This document shows positions 42,772 to 52,400 of a stretch of 64,000 bases of DNA, piece by piece; the first letter of the stretch is position 1, and each line of letters begins with the position of its first letter. Origin of the DNA: Aureibaculum luteum (GTDB lineage Bacteria; Bacteroidota; Bacteroidia; Flavobacteriales; Flavobacteriaceae); contig NZ_QRGD01000002.1 in assembly GCF_003449015.1 (NCBI RefSeq), positions 496,001-560,000 on the forward strand, given 5' to 3'. The notes below the pieces were generated by a model, which saw nothing but the letters and a program-made list of their open reading frames with translations, was not told where the DNA came from and ran no database searches. The position numbers and the translations under genes were made by a program.

Positions 42772-44073
42772 ATGTCAACGACTAATAAATTCTCCTTTGT
42801 AAACCCTAATAAAGTTCCATTTTTTTATGGGTATATCGTTTTGTTTATTGGTACTATTGGTGTTTGGGCTAGTATACCAGGTCAAACGGTTGGAGTATCA
42901 GTATTTACTGATCCGGTTAAAGATGCTTTAGGACTTACCAGAAATCAGTTTAGTAATGCCTATATGATTGGTACTTTTATGAGTTCCTTTTTTGTCGCAA
43001 GGGCAGGAGTACTTTTTGATAAATATGGTGCTCGGTATGTTGCTTTTTTTGCTGCCATAGTCTTAGCTATTTCATTATTATTAGCTTCCGTATCGGTTTC
43101 AATAAGTGAATTCCTTAAAACGTTGTTCAACAATACCTCTTGGATTATTCCATTTTCAGTAATTTCTCTGTTGTTTTTTATGATTAGGTTTTCTGGGCAA
43201 GGTGTATTAACCATGGCTTCTAGAAATATGATAATGATATGGTTTGATAAGAACCGAGGTAAAGTTAATGCTTTAAGTAGCGTTGCGGTTTCTCTCGGCT
43301 TTTCTAGCTCTCCTATATTGCTTAATAGACTTATTGATGATCATGGATGGCAACTCAGTTGGCAACTTATAGCTATTTGTTTGTTGATTTTTAGCTTTTT
43401 CATTTTACAATTCTATAGAAATAACCCTGAAGATTTCAACATGATACCCGATGGTTCTAAAATAATAGAAGATAAGGTTAAAGTAAAAAAAGTAGAACAT
43501 CAATTTACGTTAAAAGAAGCTAAAGAAACACGAGCTTTTTGGGTGTTCGGACTTACATTAGCATTTAATAGTTTTTTTATAACAGGATTTACTTTTCATA
43601 TTGTATCCATATTCGCTAATCACGACTATTCTAAAAGTGAGGCCATTTCCATTTTTTTACCCATATCAATTATAGCTATTTCTGTTGGGACTCTATTTAA
43701 TATTTTAAGCGATTATGTACGTCAAAAATTATTGCTTTACCTGATGTTGTCTAGTGGTTTGTTAGCTACCGTAGGATTATTATTCCTTGGTAATTCAATT
43801 GGAATCTATTTATTAGTTATAGGATTAGGAGGTATGGGTGGTATGTTTTCAGTTATAAATGCAGTGTCTTGGCCGAGATTTTATGGTAGATTACATTTAG
43901 GTGCAATAACGGGTAAAATAATGAGTTTTTTAGTGATTGCAAGTGCTATTGCTCCGAGCTTGTTTAGTTATAGCTATACTACTTTGGGATCTTACAGTTA
44001 TATCAGTTACCTTAATATCATTTTTCTTATAACACTTATCATTGCATCTGTAAAAGCTAAAAATCCTCAGTAA
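42772..44073 (+). CDS. MFS transporter (OFA/monocarboxylate-like)
   Basis: A 433-residue, 12-segment transporter. The N-terminal 'VPFFYGYIVLFIGTIGVWASIPGQTVGVSVFTDPVKDALGL' and the loop 'RAGVLFDKYGARYVAF' fit the oxalate/formate and monocarboxylate group. The central loop ('NMIPDGSKIIEDKVKVKKVEHQ') is charged. The start is taken at ATG (MSTTNKFS) because the upstream in-frame TTG lies in a promoter box. It is followed by lpxD after 65 nt. Confidence 0.88.
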   Translation: MSTTNKFSFVNPNKVPFFYGYIVLFIGTIGVWASIPGQTVGVSVFTDPVKDALGLTRNQFSNAYMIGTFMSSFFVARAGVLFDKYGARYVAFFAAIVLAISLLLASVSVSISEFLKTLFNNTSWIIPFSVISLLFFMIRFSGQGVLTMASRNMIMIWFDKNRGKVNALSSVAVSLGFSSSPILLNRLIDDHGWQLSWQLIAICLLIFSFFILQFYRNNPEDFNMIPDGSKIIEDKVKVKKVEHQFTLKEAKETRAFWVFGLTLAFNSFFITGFTFHIVSIFANHDYSKSEAISIFLPISIIAISVGTLFNILSDYVRQKLLLYLMLSSGLLATVGLLFLGNSIGIYLLVIGLGGMGGMFSVINAVSWPRFYGRLHLGAITGKIMSFLVIASAIAPSLFSYSYTTLGSYSYISYLNIIFLITLIIASVKAKNPQ

Positions 44074-44138
44074 TAAATGTACTGTTATATTAATTAGCAT
44101 TATATTTAACAATCAAACTAAAAAAGTAAAATAGTACT

Positions 44139-45131
44139 ATGCAATCATATTCAATAGAAGAAATTAATAATATATTGGACGGAGAGCTTGTTGGGAATAC
44201 AACTTCTCAAATAACAGGCCCAGAACAATTAGATAAAGCAGAAAATAACCATATAACATTTATTGGGAGTACAAAATATATTAAATATTGGAATTCATCT
44301 AAGGCTTCAGCCGCCATTGTAAATGAAAAATTCACCGTTGAACCCGGAGAGAATCGTGCCTTAATAAAAGTGAAAAATGCAGATTTGGCTATGGCAAAGC
44401 TTTTAGAAGTTTTTAATCCACCACCTCCAGTTTTTGATATTGATATCCATCCTACAGCAGTGGTGCATGAAACTGCAAAATTAGGTAAAGGATGTAAAAT
44501 AGGAGCAGGATGTTATATTGGAAAAGATGTAGTATTGGCAGATGGCGTTATATTATATCCAAATGTTACCATAATGGATGAAACAAGCATAGGTGCACAT
44601 ACTATTGTTTGGTCAGGTACCGTTATTAGAGAACGCACAGAAATTGGTGCTTACTGTATCTTTCATACCAATGTGAGTATTGGAGCTGATGGTTTCGGTT
44701 ACAGACCTAGTGATGATGGTAGAGGATTGGTGAAAATTCCGCAAATTGGTAATGTAATTATTGGCAATGGTGTTGAAATCGGAGCGAATAGCTGTGTAGA
44801 TAGAGGTAAATTTAGCTCAACCATCATTGGTGACGGGTGTAAAATTGATAATTTAGTGCAAATTGCTCATAATTGTATAATGGGAAGGTCATGTATCATG
44901 GCTGGGCATAGTGGATTGGCAGGTTCTGTTACATTAGGAGATGGTGTTATTATAGGAGGTAGTGCTTCTATAAAAGATCATACTACAATTCATTCTGGAG
45001 CCACTATTGGTGCAGGATCTGGTGTGATGGGTGATGTTGCGGCAGGTAAAATAATGCTTGGTTATCCAGCAACAGAATCAAGAGAAATGCTAAAACAATG
45101 GGTGGCTTTACGTAAATTAGCGAAGCAATAA
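44139..45131 (+). CDS. lpxD: UDP-3-O-acylglucosamine N-acyltransferase
   Basis: A 330-residue lipid A enzyme that adds a 3-hydroxyacyl chain to the 2-amine of UDP-3-O-acylglucosamine. The N-terminal uridine-binding domain ('[19 protein letters not shown]'-like, here [20 protein letters not shown]) precedes about ten hexapeptide coils. The catalytic His is in LVQIAHNC, and '[13 protein letters not shown]' and '[16 protein letters not shown]' are typical. The rest of the lipid A genes (lpxC-fabZ, lpxA) are not adjacent, so this may be the separate second LpxD copy often seen in Flavobacteriaceae. Confidence 0.92.
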   Translation: MQSYSIEEINNILDGELVGNTTSQITGPEQLDKAENNHITFIGSTKYIKYWNSSKASAAIVNEKFTVEPGENRALIKVKNADLAMAKLLEVFNPPPPVFDIDIHPTAVVHETAKLGKGCKIGAGCYIGKDVVLADGVILYPNVTIMDETSIGAHTIVWSGTVIRERTEIGAYCIFHTNVSIGADGFGYRPSDDGRGLVKIPQIGNVIIGNGVEIGANSCVDRGKFSSTIIGDGCKIDNLVQIAHNCIMGRSCIMAGHSGLAGSVTLGDGVIIGGSASIKDHTTIHSGATIGAGSGVMGDVAAGKIMLGYPATESREMLKQWVALRKLAKQ

Positions 45132-45164
45132 TCAATAATTAAAAATAAATTCCTCAAAATTCAC

Positions 45165-45172
45165 TATCTTTG
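45165..45172 (+). promoter_or_regulatory. Putative -7 box (TATCTTTG) of the lysine-rich cold shock gene
   Basis: TATCTTTG fits TAnnTTTG exactly, 46 nt before the ATG at 45219. It separates this gene from lpxD. Confidence 0.55.
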
Positions 45173-45218
45173 CAGGATAACAGCTTTAAAAAGCATTAAA
45201 ACAGTTTTGAGATAAAGA

Positions 45219-45656
45219 ATGGCAAGAGCACAAGAAACCTTTGGAAAAAAAGAACGAGAAAAAAAGAGATTAAAAAAACGCGAAGATAAAAAAAAGCGTA
45301 AAGAAGCCCGTAAATCTGGTGAAAAGGATGATACATTTGTATATGTTGATGAATTTGGGCAGCTTACAGATACACCGCCAGACCCAGCAAGAAAGTTAAA
45401 AGTTGCCGCTGCGGATATTGTAGTTGGTGTACCTAAGAAAGAGGATTACGAAGAAGAAGATCCAATCAGAAAAGGAAAGGTTAATTTCTATGACGATAAG
45501 AAAGGTTTTGGGTTTATTGTGGATATGGAGAATAATGAAAAATATTTCTGTCACGTAAGTGGTTTAATAGATGACATTCAAGAAAATGATAAAGTAACTT
45601 TTGAACTTGAAAAAGGACAAAAAGGTCTAAATGCAGTAAGAGTAAAACAACAGTAG
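45219..45656 (+). CDS. Cold-shock-domain protein with lysine-rich N-terminal tail
   Basis: A 145-residue protein. Residues 1-38 are extremely basic ('GKKEREKKRLKKREDKKKRK'). A linker ('FVYVDEFGQLTDTPPDPARKLKVAAADIVVGVPKKEDYEEEDP') follows, then a CspA domain (about 83-145) with KKGFGFIVD and YFCHVSGL, where the usual F-V-H is F-C-H. The domain is nearly the same as the free 63-residue protein at 32967. The tail probably adds nonspecific RNA binding. It has its own promoter and terminator. Confidence 0.92.
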   Translation: MARAQETFGKKEREKKRLKKREDKKKRKEARKSGEKDDTFVYVDEFGQLTDTPPDPARKLKVAAADIVVGVPKKEDYEEEDPIRKGKVNFYDDKKGFGFIVDMENNEKYFCHVSGLIDDIQENDKVTFELEKGQKGLNAVRVKQQ

Positions 45657-45673
45657 GCAAATAGTAACCGTAT

Positions 45674-45711
45674 AAAAAAAGCCCAATGAGTTTATCATTG
45701 GGCTTTTTTTT
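45674..45711 (+). terminator. Terminator of the lysine-rich cold shock gene
   Basis: GCCCAATGA (45681-45689) pairs with TCATTGGGC (45695-45703) around GTTTA and is followed by eight T. Seven A before the stem make it symmetric. Confidence 0.93.
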
Positions 45712-45933
45712 ATGCAACTCACTTATATATATAAACAACATTCCACAATTCAAATGGAGTGAGATATACGGCGATCTTTTATTTAGGCAACAAATAAATA
45801 AACCTATTGAAAGTAGCTTTTAAAGCTTATTTAAAAGATATTAAATCTAGCATTCACCTTTCATATAATTTTGCTAATAGAACTGCTTAAGCTAATTGAT
45901 ATATCATTAGAGTAATTTTATAAAAAGTGAAGT
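45712..45933. other. Intergenic stretch between two terminators, no gene seen
   Basis: No reading frame with coding character is seen. The piece at 45755-45780 (GGAGTGAGATATACGGCGATC) is faintly like the end of the repeat at 5176, but is too degenerate to call. The rest is AT-rich without structure. Confidence 0.5.
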
Positions 45934-45970
45934 AAAAAAAAATGCCTGATGAAAATTCATCAGGCATTTT
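45934..45970 (-). terminator. Terminator of the OmpA-family gene
   Basis: ATGCCTGATGAA (45942-45953) pairs with TTCATCAGGCAT (45956-45967). On the minus strand the stem is followed by nine T. It lies 22 nt after the OmpA-family stop. Confidence 0.9.
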
Positions 45971-45992
45971 ATATAAATTATTTATAATGAGC

Positions 45993-46829
45993 TTATTCTT
46001 TGTCAGCCATTAATGCGAAGAATTTATCAATATTAGGCATAATAACGATACGAGTTCTTCTGTTTTTTGCTCTGTTCTCTTTAGAATCATTTTCAACTAA
46101 AGGTTGGTAGCTACTTCTTCCTGAAGCAATTAATCTTGAAGGATCAACTTTAAATTTATCTTGCATTCTTCTTACTAAAGAAGTTGCACGTAATACACTT
46201 AAGTCCCAGTTGTCTTTAATAGCACCTGTATTGATAGTTCTAGAATCTGTATGACCTTCAACCATTAAATCTAAGCTAGGCTCAGAAGCTAACAAATCAG
46301 CAATTTTTTGTAGAACACCATCAGCTTTATTACTCATTCTATAACTAGCTGTTCTAAACAATAAATTGTCAGCAATAGTAATCATTACTACAGTTTCGTT
46401 AATATTGATATCAATTTCGCCATTAGAATCTTCACCTAATTCACTACCAGCCATTGTTTTCTTTAAATTATAAGAAACAGCAAGGTTCATAGAATCTTTT
46501 AATGTTTTCGCACCTTTAACAGCTTCTGAATCCATTTTTGAGATGGTAGCTCTCATTTGTTTTTTTGCATCTGTAGAGATAACACTTCCGTCAGAAGTAG
46601 TTAACTTAGCATCACTTTCTTCTTTAAGGGCATTTATTTTTGAATTATAAGCATCAACTTTTGCTTCAATTGCAGCAAATTTAGATTGTAATTCGTCTTT
46701 TTCAATTGCAGTTTTGTGTAATTCACCTTTAATTTGGTCTCTGTCTTGTTCAAGTGCAACATATTTCTTTTTTGATACACATGCAGACAATAATACCATT
46801 GTCAATAATAATACTGATACTTTTCTCAT
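45993..46829 (-). CDS. OmpA-family peptidoglycan-associated lipoprotein
   Basis: A 278-residue lipoprotein (lipobox LSAC, then VSKKKY). Residues about 25-75 form a coiled coil ('LEQDRDQIKGELHKTAIEKDELQSKFAAIEAKVDAY'). The OmpA domain (about 150-270) has 'LMVEGHTDSRTINTGAIKDNWDLSVLRATSLVRRM' and 'SKENRAKNRRTRIVIMPN', with the Asp and Arg that hold diaminopimelate. It tethers the outer membrane to peptidoglycan. It is a single gene with its own promoter box and terminator. Confidence 0.94.
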   Translation of the reverse strand: MRKVSVLLLTMVLLSACVSKKKYVALEQDRDQIKGELHKTAIEKDELQSKFAAIEAKVDAYNSKINALKEESDAKLTTSDGSVISTDAKKQMRATISKMDSEAVKGAKTLKDSMNLAVSYNLKKTMAGSELGEDSNGEIDININETVVMITIADNLLFRTASYRMSNKADGVLQKIADLLASEPSLDLMVEGHTDSRTINTGAIKDNWDLSVLRATSLVRRMQDKFKVDPSRLIASGRSSYQPLVENDSKENRAKNRRTRIVIMPNIDKFFALMADKE

Positions 46830-46882
46830 AATTTAATGTTTTTAATTTAACTTAGAGTTTAACTAGTGTTTTTTTGTAGCTG

Positions 46883-46890
46883 CAAATTTA
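46883..46890 (-). promoter_or_regulatory. Putative promoter (TAAATTTG) of the OmpA-family gene
   Basis: TAAATTTG on the minus strand fits TAnnTTTG. A TTG lies exactly 19 bp upstream (46910-46912 on the plus strand as CAA), the preferred -33/-7 spacing. The leader is about 47 nt. Confidence 0.55.
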
Positions 46891-47254
46891 TAATAAACTA
46901 TGAATTAAACAATTATAATTAATAAGTTTTATTAAAAACACATCTAAATTTAATGCACTGAAAACTAAATGATTACATAACGTTGTCGTTAATAACAATT
47001 AGCTAATGTCTTGTTATTATCTGCAAACAGTTCAAAAACGGCCTTATTACTGGTTTATTAAATATTTGCATTGGCACTACTATTACAACAATTAATTATG
47101 TTATTTTTGGGTTGACTTCATTTATAATTACTGCTCATCAACTTGTAATACTTTTAATAATGAAGGTTTTGGTAATAAAAAATATTCTATATAAATTGAC
47201 TGAATTATCTTAGTCATATTTTGAGCTAGGATAGGACTTAGGAAATAGAAACTA

Positions 47255-47262
47255 TAAATTTG
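47255..47262 (+). promoter_or_regulatory. Putative -7 box (TAAATTTG) of the papain-like gene
   Basis: TAAATTTG fits TAnnTTTG and lies 21 nt before the ATG at 47284. This supports that start. Confidence 0.45.
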
Positions 47263-47283
47263 TTTAGCATATGATTCCTTTTT

Positions 47284-47955
47284 ATGGTTAAAGACGCAAC
47301 AATAATAGCATTAGCTTGGCCAGACACAAAAGTCATTCATGAAGGTAAGTGGTATGATATCCCTATGAAGTGGGTTGGAATCTGTAAAGACGGGCATTAT
47401 TCAGCAGGGCATGCCGCATTTTTACTCATTAACCATAACAACAAAGATGTCCATTACTTTGATTTTGGAAGATATCATACACCTATAAAATATGGAAGGG
47501 TAAGGAGTAAACTGACCGATCCAGATATACAAGTAAAAATAAAGGCACAAATTGAGAATGGAGAGATTCTTAATTTAGATCAAATATTGTTTGATAGATA
47601 TAGAAATAAAGCTTGTCATGGTGATGGAAGATTATCGGCCTCAATTGTTGAGGGAATTAATTTTGAACGTGCTTTTAAGAAAGTAAAAGCAATGCAAGAT
47701 CGTGAAGCAATAAGCTATGGACCTTTTGAATGGTATGGAACCAACTGTTCACGTTTTGTAGTTCAAGTAGTTTTAGCTTCTACTAAAAATTGGTTCACTA
47801 AATTATTGATAAGAGTACCTTATACCATTTCAGCGACACCAAGGTCAAACACAAAAGTATTGAATGATTTACCTTATTATTATGAGGTGATTAATGGTGA
47901 AATTTATAAAAAGAAAAGCAAATTTTATTTTTTAAAAAAATGGTTTGTTTATTAA
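47284..47955 (+). CDS. Permuted papain-like (YiiX/NlpC-type, DUF6695-like) protein
   Basis: A 223-residue protein without signal peptide. The order of motifs, 'GHYSAGHAAFLLI' (His first) followed much later by 'YGTNCSRFVVQV' (Cys), matches circularly permuted NlpC/P60 or YiiX/LRAT-like folds. 'VHYFDFGRYHTPIKYGRVRSKLTDPD' and 'CHGDGRLSASIVEGINFERA' match, from memory, the flavobacterial DUF6695 family. In that family a C-terminal module like the next gene can be in the same chain. Substrate unknown; an amidase or acyl-transfer activity is possible. Confidence 0.65.
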   Translation: MVKDATIIALAWPDTKVIHEGKWYDIPMKWVGICKDGHYSAGHAAFLLINHNNKDVHYFDFGRYHTPIKYGRVRSKLTDPDIQVKIKAQIENGEILNLDQILFDRYRNKACHGDGRLSASIVEGINFERAFKKVKAMQDREAISYGPFEWYGTNCSRFVVQVVLASTKNWFTKLLIRVPYTISATPRSNTKVLNDLPYYYEVINGEIYKKKSKFYFLKKWFVY

Positions 47956-48018
47956 TAGACTAATTAAGATAATACTTCAATAAAAGAAGTAGAGAATCAT
48001 AACTTTTAAAGACTATCT

Positions 48019-48339
48019 ATGGGATTGATAGGAACACTAATACCACCGAACTTGCCAAAAACTATTCCAGAAAATTCTAAATGGTTATCAGGTCAAGGTA
48101 CGGGGTGTTGGTTTAGTATGGAAACAACTACCATTAGTAATACTTATAGAATAGTAAGATATACACCTCAAGGTATAGTTGATTGTGATCGTATTTTTAA
48201 ATTAGTTGAGAACGACTCTGTTTTTGAAATAGGACAACCCTACGAATTTGTACATGTTTCACATTGTAATAAATGTAGGATTCAACAGAACAATCAACTA
48301 TTTATTTTTAATTATCACATAAATATAGATTCGTTATAG
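48019..48339 (+). CDS. Small DUF6695 C-terminal-module-like protein
   Basis: A 106-residue protein beginning MGLIGTLIPPNLPKTIP. 'SKWLSGQGTGCWFSMETT', 'YRIVRYTPQGIVDCDRIF' and 'QPYEFVHVSHCNKCRIQQ' resemble the C-terminal module of longer DUF6695 proteins. It is in the same frame as the preceding gene, but four in-frame stops lie in the 63 nt between them, so it is a separate gene (or a module separated long ago). Function is unknown; the two products probably act together. Confidence 0.55.
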   Translation: MGLIGTLIPPNLPKTIPENSKWLSGQGTGCWFSMETTTISNTYRIVRYTPQGIVDCDRIFKLVENDSVFEIGQPYEFVHVSHCNKCRIQQNNQLFIFNYHINIDSL

Positions 48340-48375
48340 ATTAATGTATAATTTTATCCCGAATTATTTTAATCA

Positions 48376-49293
48376 ATGACCAAACCCAACAACAAAGTAC
48401 TTATTGTATTAGCTTTTTTTTCAATTTATGTAATTTGGGGTTCTACCTATTTACTTAACAAAATTGCAGTTACAGAGCTTCCTCCATTTAAATTAGCCGC
48501 TATTCGATTTTTAGTTGCAAGCTTACTTATTTTTATAATAGCCAAAATTTTAGGTATTAGCATCGCTATTACCGGAAAGCAGTTTAAAAACACCATTATT
48601 GCTGGTTTTTTATTCTTAACTTTTGGAAACGGAGTAGTGGTGTGGGCTTTAAAATATGTAGATAGTGGCTTTGCAGCTCTTGAAATTTCAGCCCAGCCTC
48701 TTGTGGTACTTCTATTAATGCGATTTTTTGAAGGGAAAAAGATTCAGCCTATGTCTCTTGTAGGCATTGTTTTAGGCATGATAGGAATGTACTTATTAGT
48801 CAGTCAATCAGAAATTATTAGTAATGAAAATACAATGATAGGACTTTTAATGATATTTGCTTGTATGATAAGTTGGGGATACAGTAGCTTATTTGTAGCC
48901 AAAGCCGACTTACCAAGTAATTTTTTTGTGAATACAGGATATCAAATGTTAACAGGTGGAACTATGTTACTCATTGCCAGTTTTCTATTTGGAGAACAAT
49001 GGACTAATCCCATAGAATGGAGTGGTAAAGTCCAATTTTCAATGCTCATTTTAATTACTTTTGGAAGTATCGTGGCATTTACGTCTTTTAATTACCTTTT
49101 AAAAAATGTTTCTCCTGAAAAAGTAGCAACCTCTACGTATGTAAATCCTATAATTGCTTTGGGTTTGGGATGGTATTTTTTAGAAGAGCAAATTACCACT
49201 CAGTCTATTATCGCAGCTGTTGTACTTTTAACAGGTGTATACTTTATTAATACTACAAAGAAATTAACTAAATATTCTAGATTTAAAAAATAG
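48376..49293 (+). CDS. EamA-family (DMT) transporter
   Basis: A 305-residue protein with ten membrane segments in two EamA repeats. 'SIYVIWGSTYLLNKIAVTELPPFKLAAIRFLVASLLI' opens the first repeat, and 'MISWGYSSLFVAKADLP' opens the second. 'LLKNVSPEKVATSTYVNPIIALGLGWYFLEEQIT' is the conserved end. Members export metabolites such as amino acids, drugs or purines. It follows the papain-like pair after 36 nt and may be read through from it. Confidence 0.9.
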   Translation: MTKPNNKVLIVLAFFSIYVIWGSTYLLNKIAVTELPPFKLAAIRFLVASLLIFIIAKILGISIAITGKQFKNTIIAGFLFLTFGNGVVVWALKYVDSGFAALEISAQPLVVLLLMRFFEGKKIQPMSLVGIVLGMIGMYLLVSQSEIISNENTMIGLLMIFACMISWGYSSLFVAKADLPSNFFVNTGYQMLTGGTMLLIASFLFGEQWTNPIEWSGKVQFSMLILITFGSIVAFTSFNYLLKNVSPEKVATSTYVNPIIALGLGWYFLEEQITTQSIIAAVVLLTGVYFINTTKKLTKYSRFKK

Positions 49294-49457
49294 CATTGTC
49301 ATTTTTTTAAGTGAGTCTTATTATAACTCAATAAGTTTAAATTTTTAACTGCTTATTCTTTTGAGCTAAAGTTTTAAGTATTAAAGTTAATTCACTAATT
49401 TTTTATAGAGTAATTTTACCTGTTAAATTAAGGATTACTCAATTAGCACTATTCTAT

Positions 49458-52400
49458 TTGAAAGATAAAAAAAAAAGTATTAAAAGTCGCATACTAAGAG
49501 GTATAGGTAAACTAGGTCTTGGTATTGTGGTACTATTTATTTTGCTTATTTTATTTATTAGAAGTAAATGGGGACAAGAAGTCATCGTAAACAAAGTGGT
49601 GAACTATGTTTCAAAAAAAACCAATACCAAAATAGAAATAGACAAACTATACATTACTTTCGGTGGAAATATAATGCTCAATGGTCTTTATTTGGAAGAC
49701 ACTAAAGGAGATACACTTGTTTATTCTAAATCTCTCGAAGCCAATATGCCGCTTTGGTCAATTATTAATGGAAAAGGGATAGGTATTGATAATTTGTTAT
49801 GGAATGGGCTCAAGGCGAATATTATTCGAAAAGATTCCATTGAAGGGTATAATTTTCAGTTTTTGATAGATGCTTTTACATCAAAAGATACTACTTCAGT
49901 TCAGCAAGACATCAATTCAACTCCAGTAGACTTAATTGTTGATAGCATCGATTTAAATCACTTTGACATTACTTTTAATGATGCTGTTTTAGGAATAAAT
50001 AGCCGCTTTATTATTGGAAATTTATCCTTAGCGATGGATAAAACAGATCTTAATAAGATGGATTATAGAGCCACGGAAATTATACTATCAGATGCTACTA
50101 TTAAATACACGCAAAGTCCTGTTCTTCCATCACTGTCTGACGAGAACGCTGTTTTACCTTTTTTAGCTGTTGACAAATTAAATCTAAATAATGTCGTTGC
50201 AGATTATAATTCAGAAATTGATAATAGTCGTTATCGTGTTAACATTGCTCAACTTCATACAGAAATCCCAAAAATTGATTTAACCAATACTACTTTGGAA
50301 ATTGTAAAATTTGAACTAGATGACTCTAAAATTGTAATAAACACAACGACTGCCAACAAAATTGCCGTTGAAAATGATAGTCTTAAACTTGCAACGACGT
50401 TTGAATGGCCAAATTTTAAAATAAATGTAGGCTATCTCAGTATGAAAAATAATACATTTAGCTATGTAAATAACAATGCTATTCCTCAAAAGGGTATTTT
50501 TAATGGTGATGCGATTGTTCTTAATAATCTTACTTTATTAGGAAAAGATATTTCCTTAAAGGATAAAAAAGTTGGTCTTAATATTGAAAACCTCAATTTT
50601 AATGAAGCTTCTGGAAATCAATTGAAAGTACTTCAATTAAATGCTAATTTGTCGGATAATTCGCTGTTAGTTAAGGGTATTAATTTATCATTAAACGATA
50701 ATAAACTTCAAGGAAACGCCAAATTAAATTATAATAGCTTGGCTTCTTTCATCGAAAAACCAGATGATGCACAGCTTTCCGTTAGTATTCCAACTTTTCA
50801 GTTTGATTTAAAAGATGTTTTCCAGTTTCAACCTGACTTGCGTAAAATTGAGATGTTTCAATCGCTTTCAAAACAATATTTTAAAGGAAATATTGAAGCT
50901 TCTGGGAAGTTATCGTCGATAACTATCTCCAAAATAAAAGTGAACTGGGGTAATGAAACCGAATTATCCCTAAATGGGCATTTAGAAAATGTTACTGACA
51001 TTGATAAGTTGCAATTTGATATTCCACAATTTAACGCACAAACCAATAAAAAAAGTCTTTCGCTTTTTGTCAATGAGGATAGTTTGGGAATCAATTTTCC
51101 TGAATTGGTTAATTTAAAAGGGAATGTAAAAGGCAGTTTAAAAGATATCAACGCCATCGCTGAATTAAATACTTCACAAGGAAAAGCAAACCTTAAGGGG
51201 AATTTCAATAATGAGAATCAATTGGTCTTTGATGCAGATTTTAAAATTGACAATTATGAGATAGGCAAACTTTTAAATAATAATAAATTAGGTGAATTAA
51301 CTTTAAGTGTTACTACTAAAGGAAAAGGAAAGGATATCAATCATCTGAATGGGGAATTATTAGCAACTGTTGAGAATTTTGGGCTAAATAATTATGAAAT
51401 TATAGACTTAATAATTGATGGAAAATTTAAAGACGGAGTTGGGAAAATCAAATCAAATTATAAAGATGACAACTTAAATCTCAATTTACTTGTAGACGTA
51501 AGGTTGGACTCTATTGCATCACAAGTTTCCATGAATTTAGATATCATTGGTGCAGATTTGCAAGCTTTAGGTATTATGCAACGCAATGTGCGAACAGGGT
51601 TAAAACTAAATGCTGATTTTAAAGGAAATTCAGAGAAATTTAAGTTGAAGGCAAGTGTTGAAGATGGTGTAGTGGTCTATGATGACAAATCATATTTGCT
51701 AGGTGGCGTTGATATCAACGCGTTTGTTGACAAAGACACCACTTCGGCTTCCATAAAAAACAAGGTTTTGAATTTTGAATTGCATTCGAATTCGAATCCA
51801 CAAAATTTCACAACCGCCATCGAACGCCATTTGACAAGCTATTTTTATAGAGATACTAAAGTTGCAGATTCGATAAAAAATCCAGTGAATTTGGTATTAA
51901 AAGGTAAGATTAGTCAAGCCCCTGTGCTGAACGAAGTACTGTTGCTCAATCTAATAGAGTTGGACACCATAGATGTGGCCGTTAAATTTAACGAAAACGC
52001 CAGAAAATTAAAAGCCAATATTACTGCACCGCATATCAATTATGATGGAAATGAGATTGATAGCTTAGCTTTAAATATCGATACAGAAATGGATAAGTTT
52101 GTGTTTGATTTGGGTTTTAAAGAAATCAACAGTGGTCAACTTGCCATCAAAAAAACGAGCATTACAGGAAATCAAGCAAATAATGAACTGGCATTAAGTT
52201 TCACTTCTTTCTATGACCAAGAAAAATTAATAAATATAGAATCTACAATTACCGGTCATCGAGATTCCTTACGTTTTCACGTGTTGAACGATAATCTTAT
52301 TTTGAATAAAAATAAATGGGAAACACCTAATTCCAACGAAATTAAAATTACCAATAACAAATTATCCTTCAATGATTTTAACTTTAGCAGAAATGGCGAA

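Larger units (their letters stand above)
46830..47283. other. 450-base intergenic region
   Basis: This is a divergent region holding the -7 box of the OmpA-family gene (46883-46890) and that of the papain-like gene (47255-47262). Between them I see only AT-rich DNA without convincing frames, hairpins or RNA genes. Confidence 0.55.

Noticed and set aside
45755-45780. Possible second copy of the repeat at 5176 (GGAGTGAGATATACGGCGATC)
   Set aside because: Too many differences and no paired end; cannot be told from chance.
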